Below, piece after piece: positions 50,157-59,860 of a DNA stretch of 64,000 bases (positions within the stretch are counted from its first letter, which is position 1; the number at the start of each line of letters is the position of its first letter). The stretch spans positions 6,246,041 through 6,310,040 of the forward strand of contig CM038917.1 of assembly GCA_021904315.1 (NCBI GenBank), in the 5' to 3' direction. Below the pieces are notes generated by a model. The model saw only the letters and a list, made by a program, of their open reading frames with translations. It made no database searches and had not been told where the DNA came from. This stretch comes from Sphagnum magellanicum. Its lineage: Eukaryota; Streptophyta; Sphagnopsida; Sphagnales; Sphagnaceae. A program made the position numbers and the translations under genes.

Positions 50157-50390
50157 GTGTTGTGTCTTTTGGATTTAAGAGCCATGCATTCCTTTGTGAG
50201 CCCAAGTGTGGTAATGCAATTCGAGTGGGCAACTACAAATGTGGCCAAACCCATCATGGTCCAATTAGCACAAGGAGCCACAACACCAACAAGTGAGGCG
50301 GTGTTGGGGGCCACTTTGGAATGTAGCAAGGTGAAATTTACAAAAAAAACTTCATGGTTTGTGCCTTGGATAACATTAAAGCCATCTTAG
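50157..50390 (+). pseudogene. Gypsy aspartic protease relic
   Basis: LLDLRAMHSFVSPSVV lies where plant gypsy proteases carry Asp-Ser/Thr-Gly-Ala-Thr-His-Ser-Phe. The residues after Asp at 50172-50180 are Leu and Arg instead of Ser/Thr and Gly, so the active site is lost. Confidence 0.75.
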
Positions 50391-50844
50391 GGAACATTTT
50401 TTTAAACACTCATCGTGTAAATGTTTTGAAAAAAGGCTCAAAGTTAAAAGTCATTATTAGATTAGCAAATAGGTCTGTTAATTTAGAAGTTGAATATTGA
50501 ACTAATCTAACTAAAATAAGTATTCATTTAATTTCCTTGCAAGAATTACATGAGATTTCATTTTTAATTCTTATGCATGTGGATGAATATAACACCAAGG
50601 TTAAAGCCAAAAGGGTTAAATCTTGGCCTACTTATATTTCCAACACAATTTTAAAAAAATTGGATGTCTTAACAGACAAGGCCTTAAACATCTACTTCCT
50701 TTTCAAAATGTGGACCATAAAATTGAGGTTGTAATTATATTAACACCACCTTCTAAATCACCCTACCAGTTCAATTAAAAAAACTACAAAAGTTCAAGGC
50801 TCAAATAAACAATTTAAGAATGAAGATACATTAAGTCGAGCAAA
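50391..50844 (+). pseudogene. Gypsy protease-to-RT linker, decayed
   Basis: Frames here are short and broken. One (50537-50734) reads LQELHEISFLILMHVDE-like sequence of unclear homology. It joins the protease and RT regions. Confidence 0.35.
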
Positions 50845-51536
50845 TTGCCTTATGGTACTTCACCCATTTTGTTCATGGATAAGAAGGATGAAAAATTGCG
50901 CATGTGCATATATTATTATGCCTTGAACAAAATCACAATTAAAAACAATTACCCCTTGCTTCGAACTAATGATCTTTTTGATCATCTAAATGGGGCTTCT
51001 TATTTTAACTACATCAACCTGAAGTCAAGCTATTATCAAATTTGTGTTGAAGATGTAGATGTGGAAAAGATGGCTGTGAAAACAAGATACAGTTCATGAG
51101 TTATTGGTCATGCTATTTGCATTGTGTAATGCCCCGACCACTTTCACAACTTTGATGAACTTGATCTTTCATGAGAAGTTAGATGAGTTTGTGGTCATCT
51201 ACGTAGATGACATCTTGGTGTATTCCAAGTTTGTGGAGGAACATGTAACACATTTGGAGTTTGTGTTGCAAAAGTTCAAAAAGAACAAGTTATATGCCAA
51301 TTGGGGGAAAAACGAATTTGCAAATCCAAAAATGGACTTTTTGGGACATGTGTTGTTTTGAGAAGGGGTGAGGCCCAACCAAAAGAAAATTGAATCAATT
51401 AGGGAATGTCAAAGCTTGGTTTCAGCCAAAGAGGTTAGGTCATTCTTAGGATTGGCCAATTTTTATATGAAGTTCATAAAAGATTTTTCAACATTGGCAA
51501 AATCATTCACTGACCTTTTGAAGAAAGAAGGATTGT
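50845..51536 (+). pseudogene. Gypsy reverse transcriptase relic
   Basis: RT blocks occur in order: PYGTSPILFMDKKDEKLRM, YYALNKITIKNNYPLLR, DLFDHLNGASYF with LKSSYYQI, then after a frameshift at about 51095 LFALCNAPTTF, the catalytic box YVDDILVYSK (51200-51229), and MDFLGHVLF followed by a stop. FLGLANFYMKFIKDFS then leads into RNase H. The YVDD box is intact, but stops and frameshifts make the gene non-functional. Confidence 0.9.
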
Positions 51537-52060
51537 TTGAGTGGAAGGGGGAACAACAAAAGGTGTTTAAACCTTTTGAAAGGGAAATTTTTGTTAACAC
51601 TAGTGTTGCGATTTTTGAATTTTGCAAAACCATTTGAAGTGCATACAAATGTAAGTGGGTTTGTGATAAGTGGGGTCCTAATGCAAGGACATCTAATCGC
51701 CTTTGAAAATAAAAAGTTGGCAGGGGACCAGTTGAGATGGCTAACTCATGAAAAAAAGTTATTTGCAGTAATGAGTTGTTTAAAGGCATGACAACATTAG
51801 TTGGGTTTTCATGAAACCAAGATCTTCACAAATAATGTATCCCTGAGATATTTTGAAACTCATCCGAAGGTCACAATGAAGCAATTACGTTGGCATGATA
51901 TCTTGGCCCTTATGGACACTGAGTTGATCCATAAGCGTGGCAAAAAACAATGTGGTACCATATGCATTAAGTCACAAATAAAAATACCAAGGGGAACTAT
52001 TTTGGGAGAGTATTTAAATTCTTTAAACCATGTTTGTTAAAGAGATTGATCTAGAGAGGA
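51537..52060 (+). pseudogene. Gypsy RNase H relic
   Basis: The frame reads FEVHTNVSGFVISGVLMQ, then LTHEKKLFAVMSCLKA and, after a stop, KIFTNNVSLRYF and QLRWHDILALMD. The first catalytic residue, normally Asp in HTDASG, is Asn (AAT at 51648-51650), a single G-to-A change. The second Asp-containing block also reads Asn (TNNVS). Confidence 0.85.
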
Positions 52061-52188
52061 CGATACAAGAGGCATATGTGGAAAATCATTTGGCACAAAG
52101 TTATTTCAATGACTTGCACTAGAAAAAAAAGGTGAGAAGGATCACTTTGTTAAACATATTGTTAAAATGGAAACAATCATGAGTTTAT

Positions 52189-53105
52189 GTGCCAAAAGGA
52201 AAGTTGTGCATGAAAATTATGCAAAAAGTGCATGATGCACCCATGGCAGGATATTATGGTGAGAAGATAATAAGGGAGTTTTTGGGGAAAACTTTCTATT
52301 GGCCCGAAATGAAGGAAGACATAGAACATTATGTTTGTACATGTGGACATGCAAAAGTACCAAATCAATACATAAAAAAAAATTTAGGTTATAAGCCCCT
52401 CCCAATTCTTGCAAGTTCATTTGAGAATGTTTCAATAGATTTTATGACATGTATTCCAGAATGGGAGGGGACGGATGCCATCTTTGTGGTGGTAGACAAG
52501 TTTTCAAAATTGGCTAAATTTACACCAACCCAAACAAACACCACAGTGACAGGGATGGCAAAGTTATTTTTCAACATGTGGATCTAACATAATGGTATGT
52601 CGGCGATCATAGTAAGTGACCATGATGTGAAATTCACATTGGAATTTTGGACGTTATTGACGAAAAGAACAAAGACCAAGCTAAAATTTAATACTATTTT
52701 CTATCCACAAACTGATGGACAAACGAAGAGAATAAATAGGATATATAATCAATATTTCCGTAATTACATTGCCAATGATCATAAGGATTGGGGCGACCAC
52801 TTGGGTTTAACAAAGTTTTGCTATAATTCCACAAAACACTCAACCACAAAATGAATCCTTTTGAGTTGGCCTTGGGATTGGAAGCGAAAAAACCCATGGA
52901 TTTAACCATTCCTAGAATAATAAGCTCTCATCAGAAGGGCAAGAAGCAAGCTAAAGTGATGGCCAAAGAATGTGAAAATAGGAAAGTACGAGCAAACAAA
53001 CTTCTAGAAAAGGCACAAGTTAGTTATGAAAAAGAAGTTGACAAGTCACAAAGGCACATAGAATTTGAAGTGGGGGACATATTGTGGTTAAACATAAGAC
53101 TTTAA
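52189..53105 (+). pseudogene. Gypsy integrase relic
   Basis: The zinc-binding part reads VHDAPMAGYYGEKIIREF then FYWPEMKEDIEHYVCTC; the second His of the finger appears as Tyr. The catalytic core keeps Asp in VSIDFMTC and Asp in VSDHD, but the final Glu of the D,D-E triad, in the QTERVN-type motif, is Lys (AAG at 52726-52728). Stops occur after NMWI and at HSTTK. The frame from 52851 continues MNPFELALGLEAKKP and HIEFEVGDILWL, the GPY/F-side C-terminal region. Confidence 0.9.
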
Positions 53106-53500
53106 GATGCTTGAAACTTTGGTGAATAGATTCATCCCAAAGTATGCGGGCCCTATAAGTTCATTCATAAACCCCACCCTAATGTGTTTACTTTGCAACT
53201 ACCAACAACATTGGTAGCCCACTCGACTTTCTACGTGTCCAAATTGAAGTTAATTCACAAGGACAAGAAAAACAAGGATCGGAAACATGCTTGTTACCCA
53301 AGATTCAACCACATTGAGTATACACTTGCTAGGGAAGTAAAGTCCTAGCCACGAAATAGATTAGGTGAATTAGCAAGCAATACTTGGTCCAGTGGAAAAG
53401 ATGTCACTTGAAAAAGTCGTAGTGGGTGAAGCCCGCTCATCTAGACCACTTGCTGGAAATGGTAGAAAGGGTGAACAAAAACATGCCCATGAGATGGGAA
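53106..53500 (+). pseudogene. Gypsy integrase C-terminus with chromodomain-like tail
   Basis: Broken frames read AGPISSFINPTL / CGPYKFIHKPHPN, then FYVSKLKLIHKD, and at about 53369-53475 ISKQYLVQWKRCHLKKS followed by a stop and WVKPAHLDHLLEMVERV. The Tyr-Leu-Val-x-Trp-Lys core is the chromodomain motif of chromoviruses. Confidence 0.65.
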
Positions 53501-54284
53501 ATAGGAAAGCGCATAAAAATAAGTTCAACACATCAACATGATGTTAATGATGACAAAAACCTCTAAAAGGTAGGGGGTGAAAACAAAACCTCGAAAAGTG
53601 GATGTATATATAAATTGAAGCTAAGGCAAAATGGTAGTTAGTTTGAGGTCAAGATGTACGAAATGGGGTGGACCATGGAAGAAGTAAGTGAAGGCTAAGT
53701 TGAAGTGATGATAATTGATGGAAACAAACCTAAGGAGTTGAACTTGAAAGAAAAACTCCTTAAGGCTTAATTAGGTGAGATTGTGGTAATAATGAATGTG
53801 CATTAAACGACATGTTCCCAAACTAGGAATAAGTTTATGTGAACAAAGTTTCCAATGCATGGAGTTGTAAACCATGTCTTTTTAATGCAAAGGGCGCCTG
53901 GATTGGTTAAGCCCGAGTCGACACTATCTATTGGGGCATTTTATAATCATACTTTGGTTGCCCAGGGTCACCGAAAAAACAAGCCTAAGCATGAAACTTA
54001 ACCCTCAAGTGTTTTGAAGGGGCCCAAAGAGGGGGAATGTCACTTGGTAAAATGAACAAACCCAAAAGGGGTGTAGTATGGTTTAGGGGGCTATCACAAG
54101 GATGAATAAGAAAATTATCTAAAATTCCTCTTGCATCTAACAAAAATAGTCTAAGATGTGAATTATACTTAAATAAAAAACTAACTATTCTCTTAAAGGT
54201 TTGAGGTAAGAGGGTGGCAAAAGTGGTGGACTTGCCATGACAAGGGCAACATGTTATTTGCGTTTATGAGGACGTAAACCTTTT
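53501..54284 (+). other. Non-coding 3' internal region of the gypsy element
   Basis: No reading frame is recognisable between the chromodomain-like tail and the PPT. Confidence 0.5.
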
Positions 54285-54299
54285 GAAGGTGGGGGTGAA
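54285..54299 (+). other. Polypurine tract of the gypsy element
   Basis: GAAGGTGGGGGTGAA lies immediately before the 3' LTR start at 54300, the usual position for plus-strand priming. Confidence 0.75.
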
Positions 54300-55015
54300 T
54301 GACATGCCTTTCCACTTAAGAAATGTTTAAAGCAAATTTGGGCCTCATATCAAGGCCACTTTAATGGGGCATTAAGGCGATGTGAGACTTAGGCTAAAAA
54401 TGGCTCCATGAAGTTCAATTGCTTTAAGAGTTTAAATACATTTAGACCTTCGGGTCTAAATGGGTTGAGGTGGGAACTCATGATTTCGCCAGCCAAAAAG
54501 ACGATTAAAGGTTGTCTTTAGGATTATAGTGCGGAACATTATCCCCTTAAAACCTTCAACAAACAATTAAACTTTTTTTTGGGTCGTCCAAAGGGGTGAA
54601 CTTGCTAAAACATTTGGTACAATTAAAAATTGTCCCTTTAAAGCTTTGAGGCTACCAAGAGAGGTTTGGCCTTGAGATGACTTGAGTCATGTCGACCTAA
54701 GGCTTTTGGACCAAATCTAGAATTGGTCATAAAAAGGCCTTTGAATCAACTTAAGGCTAATTTAGCTTTAAGGCCATGTGGGCTGACTTTAGAAACTAGG
54801 CCTTGGTTGGTTCTAATTAGACTAAAATTTAGCCTCAACAACAAGGTCTAATAAGTTTAAATATCAAATTTAAATCCTTCTTAAATGGTTGGGACTTTTG
54901 GATTAACCAAGTGTATCATGGGGTGCGTAGGTGGCTAGGAGTTAAAGGAGTCGATGTTATAAGAACTTAGTGAAGAATGTGGAGTGCAAGGCAACAAGCA
55001 AGAAAAGGTGTGTGA
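54300..55015 (+). repeat. 3' LTR of the gypsy element
   Basis: It begins TGACATGCC after the PPT and ends ...GTGTGA. It aligns over its full length with 46645-47342. The two copies differ mainly by C/T and G/A changes and small indels. Confidence 0.8.
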
Positions 55016-55020
55016 AAAAC

Positions 55021-55780
55021 CTTTCCATTAAAAGCTTGTTATGACTTAGATGTGGATGAGCTCCAATTCAATGGTAATTGATCAATTCCACTAGGGTAAC
55101 ATATATAACAAGCGGCTAATCACAAGATGGTTTGATTATGGCTCTACTTTAATGGATGAAATAGTGATGATATATTTTATTAGGGGGAATGTAAGGCACC
55201 GAAAAGTCCAAATAAAGAAGCATTAAATCTTAGCTTAAAAAAATACTTTTGAAAATTAACTTTGACCAATTGCACACCAATAAAATGTAAAAAATGATTC
55301 AAAGTTTCTTTTAGAAAAAAAAGTTTGTCCCAAAAAATGATACCACATTTACATTTCTTCCATGAAGGTAGAGCCAATAAGAGATAGATCCCATAAGCAA
55401 GTAGCATAATAGGTGGTTACAAATAAATATATGCATGTTAATGGTTGGTACATAGGTTATTAGAAAGATATTGAATATATAAATCAAATTAACCACTATG
55501 ATTAATTAAAGGACTAAAATTAGTGTTGGGTGGTTTTCATTTTTTTTTATGAGAATCATTAGTTTTAATTTTCACATATCAATTTAAAAATCAAACCAGT
55601 CCTTTAAAAAAAATTTCCATGAAATAAAATGGGTTAGGTTATTAGATTTTTGAAAAAAAAAATTCAACCAATTTTAAAATGTGAGAATTGAAATTGAAAA
55701 CTAGTATTTCATTGAATTGATTTGATGTTTTTTCCTTTAGCAAATCGATTCAAAAGAAACAATTAATTAATTCTCAAAAA
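55021..55780. other. Gene-free AT-rich DNA
   Basis: No feature was recognised beyond A and T runs. Confidence 0.45.
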
Positions 55781-55784
55781 AAAA

Positions 55785-56310
55785 CACACACACAACAAAA
55801 GAAACCAAACAATAATAAGAAAAGCCAAGAAACAACACATGGAGGCAAATAACACAACATGAGGAGTTGAACAAAAGCAAAAAAGGAGTTGAGCAATAAG
55901 AGAAGAGTTAACCAACAACCAAAGGAGTCAAGCAACATTAAGAGGAACCAAGCATCACAACAAGAGGAGCCAACCAACATAATATGATGAACCAAATAAT
56001 AATAAGAAAAGTTAAACGACAACAAGAGGAGTTGAAAAACAACAATAGAAATCGAACAACACAACAAGAGGAGTTGAAAAGCAATAAGAGATTTCAAACA
56101 ACACAGCAAGAAGAATTGACCAACAACAAAAAAAATTCGACCATGACAAGTGGAACCGAATAACAATAAAAGGAACCAACCAATAGCAAAAGAAGAATCA
56201 ATTAATAACAAAAGGAATCGAGTAACAACCAAACAACAATGCAAAAGGAATGAAGATAAATGACCTAAGTGACAATAAGAAAAACCAAGTAATAGTGAAA
56301 GGCACCAACA
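55785..56310. repeat. AAC-rich degenerate minisatellite, copy 1
   Basis: Units of about 18-24 bp resemble AACAACAAGAGGAGTTGA(ACC). They generate the long minus-strand Leu/Phe-rich open frame 55774-56244, which is not a gene. The same repeat type recurs at 59665-59860. Confidence 0.75.
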
Positions 56311-58030
56311 TTATGAGAAATCGTGTCCATGGATACTAGACTGGCATGCAACTAGATTGTCATGGAAATTATTGTGCAACTAGGGTATAACTATAGTATG
56401 GAAATATGATGAATTAATAATTAAAATGCCACATTAGAATATTTCATAGTTTTAATTTAGTTGCACATTAGTTGCAACTTGGATTCTATACAAGCATATG
56501 TATGCAATGTATGTATGGTGATAATCAATTATAGTTTGACCATGATCACAAGTTGTAGGGAAATGGTTAATCTTAATTGTGTTGCAATTGGTGTAGCTTT
56601 AACATTGAGTGAACAACTATTTTACAACTGGCGTATGACATTGATGTGTACAATCATGCCACTTATACGGTTAGATAAAGGTCCATAACATCTGGAACTT
56701 GCAACTCCTTTACAACTAAAAGTCAACTAAATTGGTTAGTTTCACAACTAAGTTCCAACGAAATGTGCCACTATGGTTTCATTACATAATTACTACTTGT
56801 CCACTATTTTGGAATTAAAATGTTCAATTCATCTAGAATTAGTTGTGCACCATGTGGCAACTCATACTATTAAAAAGGTTTACAAATTGTGCAATTCATT
56901 GAAAATGTAAACGCATGCCTTTAGTTGGATTGGATTGGAATATTAAAGTGTTTACAAGTATTTATTAGATTAAATGTTTCATTGATACGAGCCAATTCCT
57001 TTATTGAATTAATTAATTAAAATAATTCATTTTCATAATGATCTAAATAACTAAAATTTAAATAATGTAGTAAATATTATAGTCCTATTTTTTGTGATTG
57101 ATGTTCAATTATTGTGTTAATATATTTCACTACATTGGAATTCACAATATTATATTAGTATACATACATATCAAATTATAAAATTTCATGAAGGGTGAAA
57201 ACCTATTTTCAAATTGAAATTAAGAGCAATGTATATATTTTATTAAACATTCAATAAAGGTGTACATATGAATATGTCTTTATATACCTCAATGTATTCT
57301 ACTCAAATCATGTTTATTATTTAATATTTCAAAATGAATTATTTGCTACTATTACATAAATTAGTAATTAATATGTAATATACTTAATTACCATGAACTA
57401 ATTAAGTATATTAAACTATTCATATGAATTCATTAATCAAATTTGATTAATTAGTAATTAATTAATTATTAATTAATTAATTAATTAAAATAATAACAAA
57501 CTTTGTTATTGTAGGTGAGTAATTATTGAATTTTATTTGAATTCAAAGCATCAATTATCAACATAATTATTTATTTAATAGTTATTTAAATAATTAATCA
57601 TCTAATATTTATTTTGATAATTAATTATTTGAATCAATCAACTAACTAATTATCTGAATTATATGAATTAATTCATATAATCAATCTAGATAATTAATTA
57701 TCGTCTATTTAATTCAAATAATTAAATTCCAAATTATTATGTTAGACAATTAATTATAAATTTCAAATTAATTACAAAATTAAAATAAAATAAAAAGCAT
57801 GTGGGAAATGTTTTTTGTAATTATAATTCAATTGCAACTAGGGTGCCACTAAAAGATTTAACCCATATTATTTGTTTTCAAAATCTCATTTCACAAATTA
57901 TATAAAGGAAGTGTCTCCTCTTACATTTTCACATTAAAATACATGTGCAATGTTGGGATGAGCTCATAAAAGTTTAACCCTAAAGGCAAAACACATAACA
58001 AATTTAAAAACTTATGTAGTTATTATTTAG
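56311..58030. other. Gene-free AT-rich DNA with AATTAATT repeats
   Basis: From about 57000 to 57780 the sequence is dominated by TTAATTAATTA-type palindromic runs (densest at 57450-57490). The left part has scattered GCAACT/AGTTGC words. No coding frame is recognised. Confidence 0.55.
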
Positions 58031-58039
58031 TTCATTTAT

Positions 58040-58200
58040 TCTTCTAGTATTCTACCTTCTTACCTACTTACTTGCCTACCTGAATAAGTAGGTTTAATTT
58101 TTTTACCTACCTAAATAGTAAGTAACTGGGTAGGTAAATAAGTAGGTTGGAATTATGTCAACTTACCTACTTATGGCTATGTACCGACCTACCTAGGTAC
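58040..58200. repeat. Cluster of short inverted repeats (ACCTACTTA / TAAGTAGGT)
   Basis: At least eight copies of ACCTAC or GTAGGT words in both orientations alternate within 160 bp, so the region can fold into several hairpins. Confidence 0.7.
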
Positions 58201-58293
58201 AAATATATAAATTTTCCAAATTTTAATTAATATGCCACATGTCAACTTTTGATTGTGCCACATGTCATAATCCAAACCACCTAAAATGAATAA

Positions 58294-58415
58294 TCATAAT
58301 GGACAATGGATATCAATATTTCAAAAAAATCATGAAAAATCATAATAGTGCCACATGTTAAATTTTGATGGATGGATGAAAAATGACGTTAGCATGACAT
58401 TATGATTGTAATCAT
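58294..58415. repeat. Left 122-bp direct repeat beside solo LTR
   Basis: It matches 59337-59458 with the same length and a small number of mainly C/T and G/A differences. Confidence 0.85.
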
Positions 58416-58425
58416 AAGGGAGTTG

Positions 58426-59339
58426 TGTCATAACCCTAATCTTGGGCTCGCGACTAAGGCAAAAGGCTTGCAAGGGTGCGAGTCAAAACTAAGCCCAGGA
58501 GTCATTTGCTCATGCCCCGGGAGTGCAAAAGAGTGTGAGGGAAAGAACCCTCACACTCCCAAATGAACTCCCATGTTGGGAGTTCAAGTCCCGGTGGACT
58601 CCCGAATGTTCAGAGAGTGATTGCAAGGGCCAAAACTTAATGGATCGAGGAGTTCTTCATACCATTAGAAAGCTATTGAAGTCTAGATGTCTAAAATGGG
58701 CTTGTATAACCCATTTGGACATTTGAAACACAAGTTATGGCCAAAAGAAGGGTCGGGAGTCAAATTGACAATTTGACTCTGGATCATTAAAAGTCAAGAA
58801 TCACCCTGATTCCCTTGTGTGTAGGTGGCGCACGACATATCATTGAAAAGTTCTTGATGAGGGCTATAACTTTGCTTTAGACCTCACTTCAATCGAAGGC
58901 CTACATATAAAGTTATGGGGCCCCAAAGTTGCGGGACTTTTAACTTTGGCAATTTCGAGACTCCCACTTGGGAATCCTGGGACAAAAAACCATTTGGATG
59001 TGGGCCTTGTGGAGAGGCACAAAGTATATTATAAGGGGGAAGGTGATGGCTTCCCTCAAGTTCGAGCCGTGGTGAGTCTTGTGAGTTCGAGTTTGCCCGT
59101 GGTGAGTCTTAACACCAATAATGCTCCAATTATGTACTAACCGCCTTGTGTTGGTTTTGTGCAAGTTTGTGTGAGTAGTTGATGCTTGTCATTCTTCCTA
59201 GTCCCATCCCGAAGCTCTAGCACGCCCTTCTATCCCTCAAAGTGATATGAGCCAGGGAGCGTGCCCCAACTCTTTGCTCTTTCGTTGTTTTCAGTTTGGA
59301 CTCACATTTGAATCCATTAAGGAACTCGGGGGTGCGTCA
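58426..59339 (+). mobile_element. Solo LTR (LTR family A), 914 bp, plus orientation
   Basis: It starts TGTCATAAC and ends GTGCGTCA (TG...CA) and aligns with 31588-32487 in reverse orientation. A TATA-like TATTATAAGGGG lies at about 59028-59039. The ten bases before it (AAGGGAGTTG) look like the end of a PPT, so it may be the 3' LTR of a lost element rather than a simple solo LTR. It lacks a 5-bp target duplication; instead 122-bp direct repeats flank it. Confidence 0.8.
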
Positions 59340-59458
59340 TCATGGATAATGGATATCAATATTTCTAAAAAATCATAAAAAATCATAATAATGTCACGTG
59401 TTAAATTTTGATGGATGGATGAAAAATGACATCAACATGACATTATGATTGTAATCAT
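59337..59458. repeat. Right 122-bp direct repeat beside solo LTR
   Basis: It starts within the last bases of the LTR and repeats 58294-58415. Confidence 0.85.
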
Positions 59459-59664
59459 TTTCAATTGTTGTGACAAAGTTGTAATTAAGTTGTAATGAGT
59501 TGCACTATATATACGATGAGTTACAACTCTTGCAACTTGTTGAATAACACTCACAACATCTAAATATGGTGAGTTACAATTGTTTGATGCAACTCAAAAA
59601 TTGGAAAAATTGAGTTGCAAAGCCAGTTGCAAAACATCCCCACCCCCCTTTTTTTTTCATAATG

Positions 59665-59860
59665 CAATCAACAAAATAAGAAAAACCAAACAACAATAAC
59701 AACAACAAGAGCCACAAAAAGAGTTGACCAACAATAAAAAAACCAAACAACACATCAATAGAACCAACAAGCAAATAAGAAGAGTCGACTAACAACAAAA
59801 TAAGAGTTCACTTGACTAATAGTAAGGCAAATCAAATAATAATGCAAAAAAAGTGAGCAA
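59665..59860. repeat. AAC-rich degenerate minisatellite, copy 2
   Basis: It shares unit words such as AACAACAAGAG and AGTTGACCAACAA with the array at 55785-56310. It follows sequence rich in GTTGCAA/TTGCAAC words. Confidence 0.65.

Larger units (their letters stand above)
46645..55015 (+). mobile_element. Ty3/gypsy LTR retrotransposon, complete in layout but inactivated
   Basis: The layout is 5' LTR, tRNA-Met-type PBS, gag, protease, reverse transcriptase, RNase H, integrase, chromodomain-like tail, PPT and 3' LTR, about 8.4 kb. Integrase after RNase H marks Ty3/gypsy, and the tail suggests a chromovirus. The flanking 5-mers AGAAC (46640-46644) and AAAAC (55016-55020) agree at four of five positions. 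The LTRs differ at roughly a quarter of positions by eye, so the insertion is old. Stops and frameshifts occur throughout. Many losses are G-to-A or C-to-T, as expected from deamination of methylated DNA. A CpG-retaining block interrupts the leader at about 47.64-48.74 kb. Confidence 0.9.

Noticed and set aside
55774-56244. 156-codon Leu/Phe-rich open frame, minus strand
   Set aside because: It is the reverse reading of the AAC-rich minisatellite, not a membrane protein.
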